32,917 nucleotides of DNA from Aequorivita sp. Lineage in GTDB: Bacteria; Bacteroidota; Bacteroidia; Flavobacteriales; Flavobacteriaceae. Positions within the stretch are counted from its first letter, which is position 1, and each line of letters opens with the position of its first letter. Of this stretch, positions 7,933-17,556 are shown in pieces. Under the pieces are notes generated by a model. It saw only the letters and a list, made by a program, of their open reading frames with translations. It ran no database searches and was not told the DNA's origin. Position numbers and translations under genes: made by a program. The stretch is taken from positions 1 to 32,917 of the forward strand of contig PAZL01000064.1 of assembly GCA_002715485.1 (NCBI GenBank). Reading direction: 5' to 3'.

Positions 7933-9663
7933 ATGAAAAATGCAATTACTTTTTTAATGTGCTCACTTTGTATAATCACGGGTATAGCACAATCAGACTT
8001 TAACGGGAATAGTGTAATTATTCCTGAAAGAACACCAGAACTTGAAGCCTTGTACCAACAAGCTAAAGCTCTTGAACAAAATGGAACGGCTGCAGAAATA
8101 AATGCAAACCGTATTGCAATTAAAAACGCTTGGCAGGAAATTGACCCCAACGTGGCAGTCCTCTATAAGCCAATAGTAACCAACAGACTGCCCGAAACAG
8201 TAGAAAATTTGCCCTTCAATGGCATATCCTACCCTACGCAATTATTAGAAAGAGATGGCCTACCTGAAATTCCAGAAGATTGGGGTGCAGACCACTTTTT
8301 ACGGGATGACTATATAGATGGTGTAGATATGGACGTTACTGGAGACGGCGACATCTATATTGGCGCATACGAAAATCTTATCGACTTTGGTGGAACATTT
8401 GACTCAATATATATTTATCGTTCAACCAATTACGGGCAAACTTTTAATGAATGGAAAAAAGTAGGTGTAACAGCCGCTATGCGAAAAATGCAGATTATCA
8501 GCATGGATGGCGCTGGCGATGAGTATTTGTTAGCCTATTTAGTTACCGATTCCGAAAATTTCCAAGTATGGCGTTGGAATATGGCAACGGGTGCTTTTGA
8601 TGCCCAAGTAATTGCCAGCAACGTGACCGATTTTGGCGTAGATCGTAATTTTCCTGGAAACACCAATGCCCAAAGAGTTTTTGCAACGTATGAAAAAACC
8701 ACCAGTTGTACTGAAGTTTTTTCTGCAAGAAGTACTGCTGGAAGCTATGGTTTTGATTGGGTTGACGAAATATCTCTTGGCCTTTGCGGCCAACAGGTAG
8801 AATTCACCTATGGATTAAACGGTGGCTGTTACACAGCATTCACTGGAGCGACTTCTGGAAATTTGTATACGGCAGCAAATTCCAATTACAATGATCCCGC
8901 CTCATGGGGGGCAAATGAAATCATCGAAACGGGAGCTACAACAGAAAGTTTGAACCCAACAATAAGAGCAGCTAGAAAAGATTTTGCTTCAGACGAAGTA
9001 TTAGTAATAACCTCTTCACGAGCCGCCGGAAGTTCAGATTCATACACTGGCCAAGCATATCGCCGTGAAAATGGTGCTGCTTACGTACCTATAAATTATA
9101 TAGGTGCGGGAAGTGACGCAAACATTGCGCACATAGATACCTGGATGAGCAAAGTGGGTACAGAAACCATTGAAACCGCATATGTACGAGATGATATTGA
9201 TGATTCTGAAGACGATTTAAATCGTTCCTTTCAATACGACGGTACTGGTTTTGGTCCCTTTGAAGGAGTGGGCGACACCGGGTTAAATGTTTTTGATGGT
9301 TTTGCCTCTGTTATTGCTGAAACAAATGACCAATTGCCATGTTTGGCTTTTGCCGGAACAAGCGGGGGAGGATCCTTCGGTTATGGGCTTTATTATGACG
9401 CAAAGTCTGATCTTTCAGTAGGTGAAAATACTTTTGAAGATTTCAAATTCTATCCAAATCCTACATCAGAAACCCTGAACTTTTCATCCAAAAATGTAAT
9501 TGAGCACCTTTCAATTTATTCCATCCTCGGTCAAAAAGTATTGGAAGATTCGCCTAATCAAAATAACGCAACACTAGACGTTGCATCTCTTAAGCCAGGA
9601 GTTTATATTTTGAAATTAGCCATAAATGGCCAATCAGCCACATATAAATTCATTAAACAATAA
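7933..9663 (+). CDS. Large secreted protein with T9SS type A sorting domain
   Basis: A 576-residue exported protein. Residues 1-19 are a signal peptide (cut near IAQ). A helical N-terminal segment (~30-75) is followed by a region of ~400 residues rich in beta strands and Asp/Gly/Ser/Thr, including DVTGDGDIYIGAYE and IYIYRSTNYGQTFNEWKKV. The latter resembles the Asp-box (S-x-D-x-G-x-T-W) of BNR/sialidase-type beta-propellers (here STNYGQTFNEW), so a propeller fold is plausible but no glycosidase residues can be assigned. The C-terminal ~75 residues (FKFYPNPTSETLNFSS ... KFIKQ) are a T9SS type A sorting domain. Flanking terminators at 7748 and 9690 show a single-gene transcript. The ligand is unknown. 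Confidence 0.85.
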   Translation: MKNAITFLMCSLCIITGIAQSDFNGNSVIIPERTPELEALYQQAKALEQNGTAAEINANRIAIKNAWQEIDPNVAVLYKPIVTNRLPETVENLPFNGISYPTQLLERDGLPEIPEDWGADHFLRDDYIDGVDMDVTGDGDIYIGAYENLIDFGGTFDSIYIYRSTNYGQTFNEWKKVGVTAAMRKMQIISMDGAGDEYLLAYLVTDSENFQVWRWNMATGAFDAQVIASNVTDFGVDRNFPGNTNAQRVFATYEKTTSCTEVFSARSTAGSYGFDWVDEISLGLCGQQVEFTYGLNGGCYTAFTGATSGNLYTAANSNYNDPASWGANEIIETGATTESLNPTIRAARKDFASDEVLVITSSRAAGSSDSYTGQAYRRENGAAYVPINYIGAGSDANIAHIDTWMSKVGTETIETAYVRDDIDDSEDDLNRSFQYDGTGFGPFEGVGDTGLNVFDGFASVIAETNDQLPCLAFAGTSGGGSFGYGLYYDAKSDLSVGENTFEDFKFYPNPTSETLNFSSKNVIEHLSIYSILGQKVLEDSPNQNNATLDVASLKPGVYILKLAINGQSATYKFIKQ

Positions 9664-9689
9664 GAGGAGATTGTTTAATGTTGAAAAGA

Positions 9690-9720
9690 GGGGACTTGCT
9701 TAATCGCAGTCCCTTTTTTT
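9690..9720 (+). terminator. Rho-independent terminator
   Basis: A stem GGGACT/AGTCCC (9691-9696 with 9708-9713, plus a G-T closing pair) with an 11-base loop and a run of seven T, 27 bp after the T9SS gene stop. Confidence 0.85.
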
Positions 9721-9829
9721 ATTTAAAAACGATACATCCAAAAAATCTAAAATGGCCGTTTACGGTCCTATTTTTGATAAATCTACTTTGAACCTTACGG
9801 CTATCGGGTCATTTGTTTATATTTACGGC

Positions 9830-11611
9830 ATGCGTAATATTCTTTTTATACTATTCCTTTTTACTGTTGCCGCAAGCTATGCGCAGAGCGATGCTTTGGC
9901 AAAAAATTATTTTGAACAAGGCCAGTTTGAAAAATCCTTACGCATCTATGAAAAACTGAACAAAGAAAGCCCCTATCGCCTCGATTATTTTATGGGTATG
10001 GTGCAAAGCAACCAGCAACTTGAAAATTTCACCGAAGCCGAACGCCTAATAAAAGAAAAATTGGACAACGGCAGAAATTTTCCGCAATTATACGTAGAAT
10101 TGGGTTATAACTATTCACTTCAAAACCAGCCCGAACTTGCATCTTTAAATTATAACAAAGCCATCGAGGCAATTGAGACAAACCCTAATTTTTCCTATAA
10201 CATAGGCAGTACTTTTGAGAAGTACAGTCTATTGGAAGAAGCCGTTACTGCATATGAAAAAGCTATGTCGCTCAGCGATAAATTGGATTTCAATATGCAG
10301 CTCGCACAGATTTACGGCGAACAGGGAAAATTGGAAAAAATGTTTGACAGTTATCTAGGCCTTGTTGAAAAAAACAATGCCTTTAAAGGAGCCGCACAGC
10401 GTTATTTTAGCCTCTACACTACCGAAGATCCTAGCAACGAAGCTAACCTATTATTGAAAAAAACATTGCTACAGCGTTCCCAGCAGAATCCAGATATTCT
10501 TTATAATGAATTGCTTAGTTGGTTATTTATTCAACAAAAAGAATACAAAAAAGCATTTATACAAGAAAAAGCAATCTATAAACGTATTGGTGAAGACCTT
10601 GGCGGAATTACCGAACTCGCCTACATTGCAATAGCAGATGAAGATTATGAAGTGGGGAGAGAAGTAGTAAATTACATAATTGACAATTCCTATACACCAC
10701 AAAATAAACTGCAGGGCAATCAAATTTTGATGAAGATGGAAGTAAAAACCGCCACTCCCAAACAATATGCTGAGGTGGAAAAAAAGTTTGAAAACCTTTT
10801 GGATGAATTTGGAAGAAACCGCGAAACCTATTTGCTGCAAATAGACTACAATCACTTTTTAGCTTTCCAAAACAATAAAAAAGAAGCTGCCATAGAAAAT
10901 TTAAAAAATTTGGCAAAACAAAATTTAACGGCTTATCAGGAAGCACGGGTAAAAATGGAGCTGGCAGATATTTTGGTTTTTGACGAAAAATTTAATGAAG
11001 CATTGATTTATTATTCCCAAATCCAGAAAAAAGTACAGAGTGATGTACTGGCGCAGGAAGCGCGTTTTAAAGTAGCTCGCACCAGCTATTTTAAGGGCGA
11101 TTTTGAATGGGCACAAGTGCAATTGGACGTTTTGAAAAAATCTACTTCGCAATTAATGGCGAACGATGCCATGCAACTCAGTTTGCTGATTCGCGATAAC
11201 TCTTTGGAAGATTCTACCCAAACCGCTCTGAAAAAATATGCGCGAGCAGATCTTTTGGCTTTTCAGGATAGAAATTCAGAAGCTATTGATACCTTGGAAG
11301 ATATTTTAACAAACCACAAAGGTGAAAAAATAGAAGACGAAGCATTGTTGAAGCAAGGTGAGATTTATGAAAAGCAAGGCAAATACCAGCAAGCCGAAGC
11401 CAACTATCTCAAAATAATAGAGTTCTACAACGAAGATATTTTGGCAGACGATGCGCATTACCGCCTTGCAAAAATATACGAAGATAAGCTGGGTCAGCCA
11501 GATAAGGCGAAAGCACAATACGAAGCGATTATTTTCAACTTTGCAGATAGTATTTATTTTGTAGATGCACGGAAAAAATATCGTGCTTTGCGCGGGGATG
11601 TAATTAATTAA
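9830..11611 (+). CDS. Exported TPR-repeat protein
   Basis: The best start is the ATG at 9830, giving 593 residues that begin with a signal peptide (MRNILFILFLFTVAASYAQ). The frame could open at 9752, but that adds 26 non-hydrophobic residues ahead of the signal. The mature protein is nearly all helical repeats with TPR hallmarks, e.g. KNYFEQGQFEKSLRIYEKL, ELGYNYSLQNQPELASLNY, GEIYEKQGKYQQAEANY and YRLAKIYEDKLGQPDKAKA near the C-terminus (YfgC/TolA-partner-like outer repeats). It is probably a periplasmic scaffold. A possible -7 box (TATTTTTG, 9769-9776) lies upstream. It precedes the ksgA cluster but is separated from it by 88 bp with its own candidate promoter. The partner is unknown. Confidence 0.85.
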   Translation: MRNILFILFLFTVAASYAQSDALAKNYFEQGQFEKSLRIYEKLNKESPYRLDYFMGMVQSNQQLENFTEAERLIKEKLDNGRNFPQLYVELGYNYSLQNQPELASLNYNKAIEAIETNPNFSYNIGSTFEKYSLLEEAVTAYEKAMSLSDKLDFNMQLAQIYGEQGKLEKMFDSYLGLVEKNNAFKGAAQRYFSLYTTEDPSNEANLLLKKTLLQRSQQNPDILYNELLSWLFIQQKEYKKAFIQEKAIYKRIGEDLGGITELAYIAIADEDYEVGREVVNYIIDNSYTPQNKLQGNQILMKMEVKTATPKQYAEVEKKFENLLDEFGRNRETYLLQIDYNHFLAFQNNKKEAAIENLKNLAKQNLTAYQEARVKMELADILVFDEKFNEALIYYSQIQKKVQSDVLAQEARFKVARTSYFKGDFEWAQVQLDVLKKSTSQLMANDAMQLSLLIRDNSLEDSTQTALKKYARADLLAFQDRNSEAIDTLEDILTNHKGEKIEDEALLKQGEIYEKQGKYQQAEANYLKIIEFYNEDILADDAHYRLAKIYEDKLGQPDKAKAQYEAIIFNFADSIYFVDARKKYRALRGDVIN

Positions 11612-11625
11612 TCACCTAGATAAAA

Positions 11626-11669
11626 ATTCCAAATCGGACTACAATATATTCTTAGAATACATTTGGAAT
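11626..11669 (+). promoter_or_regulatory. Candidate promoter with nested dyads ahead of DUF4286-ksgA-mgtE
   Basis: TACATTTG at 11658-11665 is an exact -7 match, 35 bp before the ATG at 11700. It is embedded in a perfect 9-bp inverted repeat (ATTCCAAAT 11626-11634 with ATTTGGAAT 11661-11669). An inner dyad TATTCT-T-AGAATA (11647-11659) overlaps the 5' end of the box. This could be an operator or a cruciform; a terminator is less likely because no T run follows. Confidence 0.5.
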
Positions 11670-11699
11670 ATGGTGTTTAAATTTTGAAATTTTAAGAAA

Positions 11700-12008
11700 A
11701 TGTATATATACAACGTAACCATAAACATAGACGAAACTATTCACGACCGCTGGTTGCAATGGATGAAGACCGAACATATACCAGCTATGCTCGCCACAGG
11801 AAAGTTCAGCAAAGCATTGATGACTCGTGTTATGGTTGAGGAAGAAATGGGCGGCTTGACCTACGCAGTTCAATATACTACAGATAGTAAAGAAACACTT
11901 CAGAAATATTATGCCGAAAATGCTGTAGAACTTCGCGCACAGAGCAAGCCGTTTGAAGGAAAATTTGTTGCTTTTAGGACAGAACTTGAGATTGTAAGTG
12001 AACACTAA
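11700..12008 (+). CDS. DUF4286 family protein
   Basis: A 102-residue cytosolic protein of the DUF4286 family, common in Bacteroidota next to ksgA. It resembles small ferredoxin-like alpha/beta-barrel proteins: [12 protein letters not shown] strand, helix [19 protein letters not shown], strand [11 protein letters not shown], helix, and a final [12 protein letters not shown] strand. The W-x-x-W-M-K-x-x-H-I-P segment is the most distinctive part. No catalytic role is established. Its TAA stop shares one base with the ksgA ATG, so the two are translationally coupled and perhaps functionally linked. Confidence 0.85.
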   Translation: MYIYNVTINIDETIHDRWLQWMKTEHIPAMLATGKFSKALMTRVMVEEEMGGLTYAVQYTTDSKETLQKYYAENAVELRAQSKPFEGKFVAFRTELEIVSEH

Positions 12009-12790
12009 TGGGGAAAGAAGTACGTGCCAAAAAACACTTAGGCCAGCATTTTCTGAAGGATGAAGCTATTGCCGAAAAAATTGGAGATACGTTGACGCTT
12101 GAAGGCTATAAAAACGTATTGGAAATAGGTCCCGGAATGGGCGTGCTTACAAAATATTTAATCCAAAAAGATATAGAGGTCATAGCGATGGATCTTGACA
12201 CAGAATCCATTGCATATCTGGAAGAAAATTATCCTCACAAGAACCTCAAAATCCTTGAAGCAGACTTTTTGAAATATGATCTTTCAAAACTTTTTGGACA
12301 AGAACAATTCGCAATTACAGGCAATTTTCCATATAATATTTCAACCCAGATTGTTTTTAAAATGTTGGAATTGAAAGAGCAAATTCCAGAGTTTACAGGT
12401 ATGTTTCAAAAAGAAGTGGCACAACGCATTTGTGAAAAAGAAGGTAGCAAAGCCTACGGTATTCTATCGGTTTTGGCACAAGCATTTTACGATGCCGAAT
12501 ATTTGTTCACCGTGCCTCCCTCGGTTTTTAATCCGCCGCCAAAAGTAGACAGTGGCGTACTTCGCCTTCGGAGAAAAGAAAATATTTCACTGCCTTGTGA
12601 CGAAAAAATGCTATATAAGGTTGTAAAGACAGCTTTTCAGCAGCGAAGAAAAACACTTCGCAACAGTTTAAAATCCTTCAATCTTTCCGATAAAATAAAA
12701 GAAGATGCTATCTTTGGCCTACGCCCGGAACAACTTTCCGTTTCACAATTTATAGCCCTCACTCAAAAACTGCAAACAGATGCAATTTGA
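12008..12790 (+). CDS. rsmA (ksgA): 16S rRNA dimethyladenosine transferase
   Basis: A 260-residue S-adenosylmethionine-dependent enzyme that dimethylates A1518 and A1519 in the 3' terminal helix of 16S rRNA, a late quality check of the 30S subunit. Visible motifs: N-terminal KKHLGQHFL (8-16), motif [11 protein letters not shown] (39-48), acidic motif II around MDLD (61-64), and catalytic motif IV NFPY (106-109; NLPY in proteobacteria, NFPY being usual in this phylum). The C-terminal helical domain carries [13 protein letters not shown] and [12 protein letters not shown]. Length is normal. It overlaps DUF4286 by one base and mgtE by 11 bases. Confidence 0.97.
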   Translation: MGKEVRAKKHLGQHFLKDEAIAEKIGDTLTLEGYKNVLEIGPGMGVLTKYLIQKDIEVIAMDLDTESIAYLEENYPHKNLKILEADFLKYDLSKLFGQEQFAITGNFPYNISTQIVFKMLELKEQIPEFTGMFQKEVAQRICEKEGSKAYGILSVLAQAFYDAEYLFTVPPSVFNPPPKVDSGVLRLRRKENISLPCDEKMLYKVVKTAFQQRRKTLRNSLKSFNLSDKIKEDAIFGLRPEQLSVSQFIALTQKLQTDAI

Positions 12791-14132
12791 ACTGACCGAA
12801 GAGTTTATAGAGCAAATTGAGCAGTACATCGCCAATAATGATGGTGATGCACTGAAAGGGCTCTTGGACGATTTTCACTTTGCCGATGTTGCCGAGCTGC
12901 TTCAGGAACTGAATCACGAAGAAGCCACCTATTTGGTTAAACTGCTTGATAGCGAAATTACCAGTGAAGCATTGATGGAACTGGACGATGATTTCCGCGA
13001 GCGAATTCTGGACAACCTTTCCCCTTCAGAAATTGCCGATGAGCTTGACGAAATGGACACCGATGATGCTGCCGATATTATCGCTGAGCTAGATGACGAT
13101 ATCCAAAAGCAGGTAATTGACCACATTGAAGACGAAGACCACGCTGCGGATATTGTAGACCTTTTACGATATGATGAAGATACCGCTGGGGGCCTAATGG
13201 CGAAAGAATTGGTGCGCGTTAAAGAGACATGGACTGTTGCCGGATGCGTTCGTGAAATGCGCCGTCAGGCTGAAAATGTGACGCGAGTACATTCCATTTA
13301 TGTTACAGACAAATACGGGAAGCTAAAAGGAAGACTTTCGTTAAAAGACCTGCTTACCGCACCAGAAAGAGCGCATATAAGCGATATTTATATTCCAAAA
13401 GTAGATTATGTAAACGTACATACCGAAGCCGAGGATGTTGCACGAATTATGCAGAAATACGATTTGGAAGCCATCCCGGTAGTTGATGAGCAAGGAGTTT
13501 TGGTAGGTAGAATTACTATCGACGATATTGTAGATTTCATAAAGGAAGAAGCCGAGAAAGATTACCAAATGGCAGCGGGTATTAGCCAGGACGTTGAGGC
13601 CGATGATGGAATTATAAAACAAACTCGCGCACGCTTGCCGTGGCTTTTAATTGGAATGCTCGGTGGCCTTGGTGCTGCCAGTATTATTGCAAGCTTTCAA
13701 ACTATTCTAGAAAATTTTCCCAAGCTACTTATTTTTGTGCCGCTAATTCAAGCAACTGCTGGTAACGTAGGTGTTCAGTCCAGTGCTATTGTTGTACAGG
13801 GATTGGCTAATGATACACTAAAAGGTAACATTATTTCGCGCTTGCTTCGTGAATCTGGTTTGGCGCTCGTTAATGGCCTTGCCATTGCTTTGGTAGTTTT
13901 GGTGATAAGCCATTTTTTATTTTTCACTACGTATTTAGAATCTATAAGCATTGGTATTGCATTAATTACCGTTATTCTTTTGGCTGCCTTAATCGGAACT
14001 TTTATTCCAATTATTTTAGATAAAAGGGGAATCGACCCTGCAGTTGCAACGGGTCCTTTTATCACCACCAGCAATGACGTTTTCGGAATATTAACCTACT
14101 TTTTAATAGCTAAACTAATCCTTGGATTTTGA
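12780..14132 (+). CDS. mgtE: Magnesium transporter MgtE
   Basis: A 450-residue inner-membrane Mg2+ channel with the full MgtE order: an acidic superhelical N domain (residues ~1-130, repeated [15 protein letters not shown] patterns), two CBS domains (~135-255, with the GGLMAKELV entry and [20 protein letters not shown]), a plug helix, and five transmembrane helices (~280-450) with the [23 protein letters not shown] and [19 protein letters not shown] signatures that line the pore. High Mg2+ closes such channels through the acidic N/CBS domains. It starts inside ksgA (11-base overlap), leaving no room for a riboswitch. The TGA stop overlaps the TTG of the next gene. Confidence 0.96.
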   Translation: MQFELTEEFIEQIEQYIANNDGDALKGLLDDFHFADVAELLQELNHEEATYLVKLLDSEITSEALMELDDDFRERILDNLSPSEIADELDEMDTDDAADIIAELDDDIQKQVIDHIEDEDHAADIVDLLRYDEDTAGGLMAKELVRVKETWTVAGCVREMRRQAENVTRVHSIYVTDKYGKLKGRLSLKDLLTAPERAHISDIYIPKVDYVNVHTEAEDVARIMQKYDLEAIPVVDEQGVLVGRITIDDIVDFIKEEAEKDYQMAAGISQDVEADDGIIKQTRARLPWLLIGMLGGLGAASIIASFQTILENFPKLLIFVPLIQATAGNVGVQSSAIVVQGLANDTLKGNIISRLLRESGLALVNGLAIALVVLVISHFLFFTTYLESISIGIALITVILLAALIGTFIPIILDKRGIDPAVATGPFITTSNDVFGILTYFLIAKLILGF

Positions 14133-14524
14133 ATGCTGAAGTTTTCAAACATCGTTTTACGGTTCCAGCCTCAGCCATTGATGGCTTAAACCATGTAAAC
14201 AATATTACCTATCTACAATGGTGCCTTGATGCTGCGGAAGCGCATTGGGTTTCAAAAACTACCCCAGCACAGCGTAAACAGTATGTTTGGGTGGTGCTAA
14301 ACCATTTTATTTCCTATAAAAACCCTTCCTTTTTAGGTGAAGAGCTTGAAACACAAACCTGGATTGACAATTATGAGGGTGTAAAAAGCGAACGGCACTA
14401 TAAAATAATTCGCCTTTCTGATAATAAAACCATCGTGGATGCAAAAACACTTTGGTGTTTTTTGGACGGCGAAACTTTTAAGCCTACAAAAATTCCAAAA
14501 GAAATAGGCAATCTTTTTCAGTGA
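14129..14524 (+). CDS. Acyl-CoA/acyl-ACP thioesterase, hotdog fold (4HBT type)
   Basis: A 131-residue single hotdog domain. The N-terminus HRFTVPASAIDGLNHVNNITYLQWCLDA matches the 4HBT active-site helix, with D18 at the usual catalytic position (V/I-D-x-x-x-H-V-N-N). YbgC-like enzymes cleave acyl-CoA or acyl-ACP thioesters; the substrate is not predictable. The frame has no ATG at all: an in-frame stop at 14111 leaves only TTG at 14129 as a plausible start, overlapping the mgtE stop by four bases, so translation is probably coupled. It closes the DUF4286-ksgA-mgtE cluster. Confidence 0.85.
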   Translation: MNAEVFKHRFTVPASAIDGLNHVNNITYLQWCLDAAEAHWVSKTTPAQRKQYVWVVLNHFISYKNPSFLGEELETQTWIDNYEGVKSERHYKIIRLSDNKTIVDAKTLWCFLDGETFKPTKIPKEIGNLFQ

Positions 14525-14564
14525 GATGCATCGTATTAAATACTTCAATCCCCGATATTTTCAA

Positions 14565-14572
14565 TACTTTTG
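14565..14572 (+). promoter_or_regulatory. Putative -7 box of the envelope operon
   Basis: TACTTTTG is an exact TAnnTTTG match, 20 bp before the TTG start at 14593; a transcript would begin near 14578. No clear TTTG lies 19-20 bp upstream. It lies in the only sizeable gap (68 bp) before the six-gene run to 20989. Confidence 0.55.
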
Positions 14573-14592
14573 CGCTATAAAACTGCACTCCA

Positions 14593-16047
14593 TTGAGCGT
14601 TTTCAAAAAACTTTTTAAGCAAACTTTTATTTACGGTTTGGCCACCGTGCTACCCCGTGTTTTGGCAGTTATTCTCGTGCCGCTTTACACATCTGTCATG
14701 CTTCCCGAAGAATACGGTATTTATGCAACACTAATGGCTTACCTTATTTTAGGAAATGTTTTGTTAAGCTACGGAATGGAAACAGCATTTTTTAGGTTTA
14801 TCACCAAAGATGCAGATAAGCAAAAAATTGTACAATCTACTACGCTTACATCAATTACGGTGTCTACTTTGATTTTCTTGGGGATTACGCTTCTTTTCAC
14901 AAACCACATCGCCAAAGTTTCTGAATTTAAAACCGAATATGTAACCTATGGTTTACTAATTCTTGCTTTGGATGCTTTGGTTGTATTACCTTTTGCGTGG
15001 TTTCGTGTAAACGAAAGGCCTATGCGTTATGCGGTGGTTAAAATTTTCAACGTAGTCATCAATCTCGCTTTCAATCTTTTTTTCCTTTTAATGCTTCCAA
15101 AACTTGCGGAAACTAGTGATTATTGGAGCACCCTTTGGTTTTCCGAAAACAAAGTGGCTTATGTTTTTATCGCGAATTTAATTGCGAGCGCAGTAACGCT
15201 ATTGGTTTTGCTCCCGCTTTATGTGAAAATAGGTTTCGGTTTCAACAAGATTATTTGGAAACAAATGATGAAATACGCCATTCCCGTGCTAATTGCAGGA
15301 ATAGCTTTCAGTGTAAATGAAGCTTTTGACAGAATTCTACTGAAATATTTATTACCTGAAAATATTGCCGAAACACAAGTGGGGCTTTATTCCGCTTGTT
15401 ATAAACTGGGTATGTTTATGACGCTTTTCGTGATGGCATTTCGTTTGGGAATTGAACCCTTTTTCTTCAATCATTCCAGTCATGAAAACGCAAAAAACAC
15501 CTATGCCACAATCACAAAATATTTTACGCTTTTTGGGTGTTTGATTCTTTTGGTAGTTGTAGTGTATATAGACGTTTTCAAACATATTTTAATCCCAAAC
15601 AGCCAATACTGGGAAGCTTTAAAAATCGTTCCGCTCATCCTTTTGGCAAACCTTTTTTTGGGAGTTTACCACAACCTTTCTGTTTGGTACAAAGTTACGG
15701 ACCGAACAAAATATGGGGCATATATTTCAGTCTTCGCAGCTGTTGTAACACTTGTGCTGAACTATATTTTAATCCCTATTATAGGCTATATGGGCTCAGC
15801 AATTGCAACTCTTTCGGCCTATGGCAGTATGATGGTGCTTTCGTATCTTTACGGTCGCAAGTATTATGACGTTCCGTACCAAGTGAAAAAAATATGCGGT
15901 TATTTGTTGTTGGCCATTGGTTTTTCGGCAATTTCCTTTTACGCATTCAACGGAAATATCTGGCTTGGAACTGCGTTGTTAATAGTGTTTGCCGTAATTA
16001 TGTTCTATTCTGAAAAGAAGGAATTTTTAAAAATCATTCGAAAATAA
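14593..16047 (+). CDS. Polysaccharide flippase-like membrane protein (Wzx/MOP superfamily)
   Basis: A 484-residue protein with about 14 hydrophobic helices, the length and topology of O-antigen/polysaccharide flippases. The N-terminal [41 protein letters not shown] is the classic entry to this family, followed by a METAFFRF segment. It probably moves an undecaprenyl-linked sugar across the inner membrane. The start is TTG: the in-frame stop at 14578 leaves no upstream ATG and the next methionine would remove the first helix. It leads a tightly spaced run with dut and a sugar nucleotidyltransferase, but no glycosyltransferases or polymerase are adjacent, so its glycan is unknown. Confidence 0.9.
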   Translation: MSVFKKLFKQTFIYGLATVLPRVLAVILVPLYTSVMLPEEYGIYATLMAYLILGNVLLSYGMETAFFRFITKDADKQKIVQSTTLTSITVSTLIFLGITLLFTNHIAKVSEFKTEYVTYGLLILALDALVVLPFAWFRVNERPMRYAVVKIFNVVINLAFNLFFLLMLPKLAETSDYWSTLWFSENKVAYVFIANLIASAVTLLVLLPLYVKIGFGFNKIIWKQMMKYAIPVLIAGIAFSVNEAFDRILLKYLLPENIAETQVGLYSACYKLGMFMTLFVMAFRLGIEPFFFNHSSHENAKNTYATITKYFTLFGCLILLVVVVYIDVFKHILIPNSQYWEALKIVPLILLANLFLGVYHNLSVWYKVTDRTKYGAYISVFAAVVTLVLNYILIPIIGYMGSAIATLSAYGSMMVLSYLYGRKYYDVPYQVKKICGYLLLAIGFSAISFYAFNGNIWLGTALLIVFAVIMFYSEKKEFLKIIRK

Positions 16048-16051
16048 TTCC

Positions 16052-16486
16052 ATGAAAATAAAAATAATCAACAAATCCAATCACCCATTGCCTTCATACG
16101 AAACAATCGCTTCTGCGGGAATGGATTTACGTGCCTGCGTTGAAGGGCCCTCAACATTAAAACCCTTACAGCGCGCCATTGTAAAAACGGGGCTTTTTAT
16201 AGAGTTACCAATCGGCTACGAAGCCCAAGTGCGCCCCCGCAGTGGTCTGGCAGCAAAAAAAGGAATTACCGTTCTAAATTCTCCCGGAACCATCGATGCC
16301 GATTATCGTGGCGAGATTGGGGTAATTTTAGTAAACCTTTCCAATGAAGATTTCACCATTGAACACGGTGAGCGCATTGCACAATTGGTAATCGCAAAAC
16401 ACGAACGCGCCGATTGGGAAGAAGTGGAAGAACTTGCTGAAACTTCACGCGGTGCGGGAGGTTTCGGAAGTACTGGCGTGAAATAA
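16052..16486 (+). CDS. dut: dUTP diphosphatase
   Basis: A 144-residue trimeric dUTPase that hydrolyses dUTP to dUMP and PPi, preventing uracil incorporation and supplying dTMP synthesis. All five motifs are present: AGMDLRA (22-28), [11 protein letters not shown] (61-71), the uracil-pocket hairpin [13 protein letters not shown] (79-91), GERIAQLVI (106-114) and the C-terminal phosphate-binding arm [10 protein letters not shown] (133-142). Length is standard. It starts four bases after the flippase stop and 23 bases before the nucleotidyltransferase. Confidence 0.97.
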   Translation: MKIKIINKSNHPLPSYETIASAGMDLRACVEGPSTLKPLQRAIVKTGLFIELPIGYEAQVRPRSGLAAKKGITVLNSPGTIDADYRGEIGVILVNLSNEDFTIEHGERIAQLVIAKHERADWEEVEELAETSRGAGGFGSTGVK

Positions 16487-16509
16487 AAATTGAATTCAAT
16501 TAAAAAAAA

Positions 16510-17526
16510 ATGAAAATAATAGTCCCAATGGCAGGCCGCGGAAGCCGTCTTCGCCCACATACACTCACAATACCAAAACCATTAATTCCCGTTGCAGGAA
16601 AACCAATAGTCCATCGTTTAGTTGAGGATATTGCGGAAGTTTTGAATGAAAAGATTGATGAAATCGCATTCATTCTCGGCGATCCCGCTTTTTTCGGAGA
16701 AGATGTGGTTGAAAGTTTAAAAGCTCTCGCCACAAGTTTAGATGCAAAACCAACAATATACCGACAATTAGATCCAAAAGGAACCGGCCACGCCATTATG
16801 TGCGCCAAGGATTCACTTTCGGGACCAGCTGTTATTGCTTATGCAGATACTTTGATACGTGCAGATTTTGATTTGGACAAAGATGCAGATGCTGTAATTT
16901 GGACCAAAAAAGTTGCAAATCCTGAAGCCTATGGCGTTGTAAACCTCAACGAAAAAGATGAAATAATAGAATTGGTTGAAAAACCAAAAGAATATGTAAG
17001 CGACCAAGCCGTTATAGGTATTTACTATTTTAAAGATGTGGCACAACTTAAAGATGAATTGCAGTACGTGCTGGACCATAACATCATAAATGGCGGCGAA
17101 TACCAAATTAATGACGGTATAAAAAGAATGATGGCAGGCGGAAAAATTTTTAAAACGGGAACAGTAGATGAATGGATGGATTGCGGAAACAAAGAAGTTA
17201 CCGTGGAGACCAATCAAAAAATGCTGGGTTTCCTTTCCGAAGCAAAAAAGCCTTTGATTTCTGAAAACATCAGCAATGAAAATTCAAAAATAATTGAACC
17301 GTGCTTTATTGGTAAAAACGTAATTTTAAAAAACAGCACTGTTGGCCCATACGCCTCTATTGGTGAGGGCACGGTAATTGAGGATAGCACTGTAAAGAAC
17401 AGTATTATCCAAACACATTCAAAAATAAAGAACGCTCATTTGGACAACGCAATGATTGGCAATTATGCTACTTTTGATGGTAACTTCACCAATGTGAGCA
17501 TTGGTGATTATTCGGCGTTAAAATAA
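16510..17526 (+). CDS. Sugar-1-phosphate nucleotidyltransferase with left-handed beta-helix tail
   Basis: A 338-residue cytosolic enzyme. The N-terminus PMAGRGSRLRPHTLTIPKPLIPVAGKP (6-32) is the nucleotide-binding loop and conserved KP of NTP-transferases, and AYADTLI (~115) carries the metal-binding aspartate. The second half of the catalytic domain holds VVNLNEKDEIIELVEKP and GIYYFKD. Residues ~260-338 are hexapeptide repeats (IGKNVILKNSTVGPYASIGEG) forming a left-handed beta-helix. It resembles glucose-1-phosphate thymidylyl- and mannose-1-phosphate guanylyltransferases; sugar and base cannot be assigned. No acetyltransferase activity is implied by the short helix. Its operon place after a flippase suggests supply of an activated sugar for envelope glycan. 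Confidence 0.88.
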   Translation: MKIIVPMAGRGSRLRPHTLTIPKPLIPVAGKPIVHRLVEDIAEVLNEKIDEIAFILGDPAFFGEDVVESLKALATSLDAKPTIYRQLDPKGTGHAIMCAKDSLSGPAVIAYADTLIRADFDLDKDADAVIWTKKVANPEAYGVVNLNEKDEIIELVEKPKEYVSDQAVIGIYYFKDVAQLKDELQYVLDHNIINGGEYQINDGIKRMMAGGKIFKTGTVDEWMDCGNKEVTVETNQKMLGFLSEAKKPLISENISNENSKIIEPCFIGKNVILKNSTVGPYASIGEGTVIEDSTVKNSIIQTHSKIKNAHLDNAMIGNYATFDGNFTNVSIGDYSALK

Positions 17527-17556
17527 CCTATTCCTTTTAAGCAGAAAATTCAAAAT

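Noticed and set aside
9752-9829. Upstream ATG extending the TPR protein by 26 residues
   Set aside because: The extension is not hydrophobic and lies ahead of a clean signal peptide starting at 9830; a -7-like box at 9769 falls inside it.
10523-10946. Long antisense frames within the TPR gene
   Set aside because: They lie wholly inside a well-supported gene, have low-quality Phe/Cys-rich translations and no promoter; the same holds for 16813-17217 and similar shadows.
12600-12780. Mg2+ riboswitch ahead of mgtE
   Set aside because: mgtE starts inside ksgA, so there is no non-coding leader.
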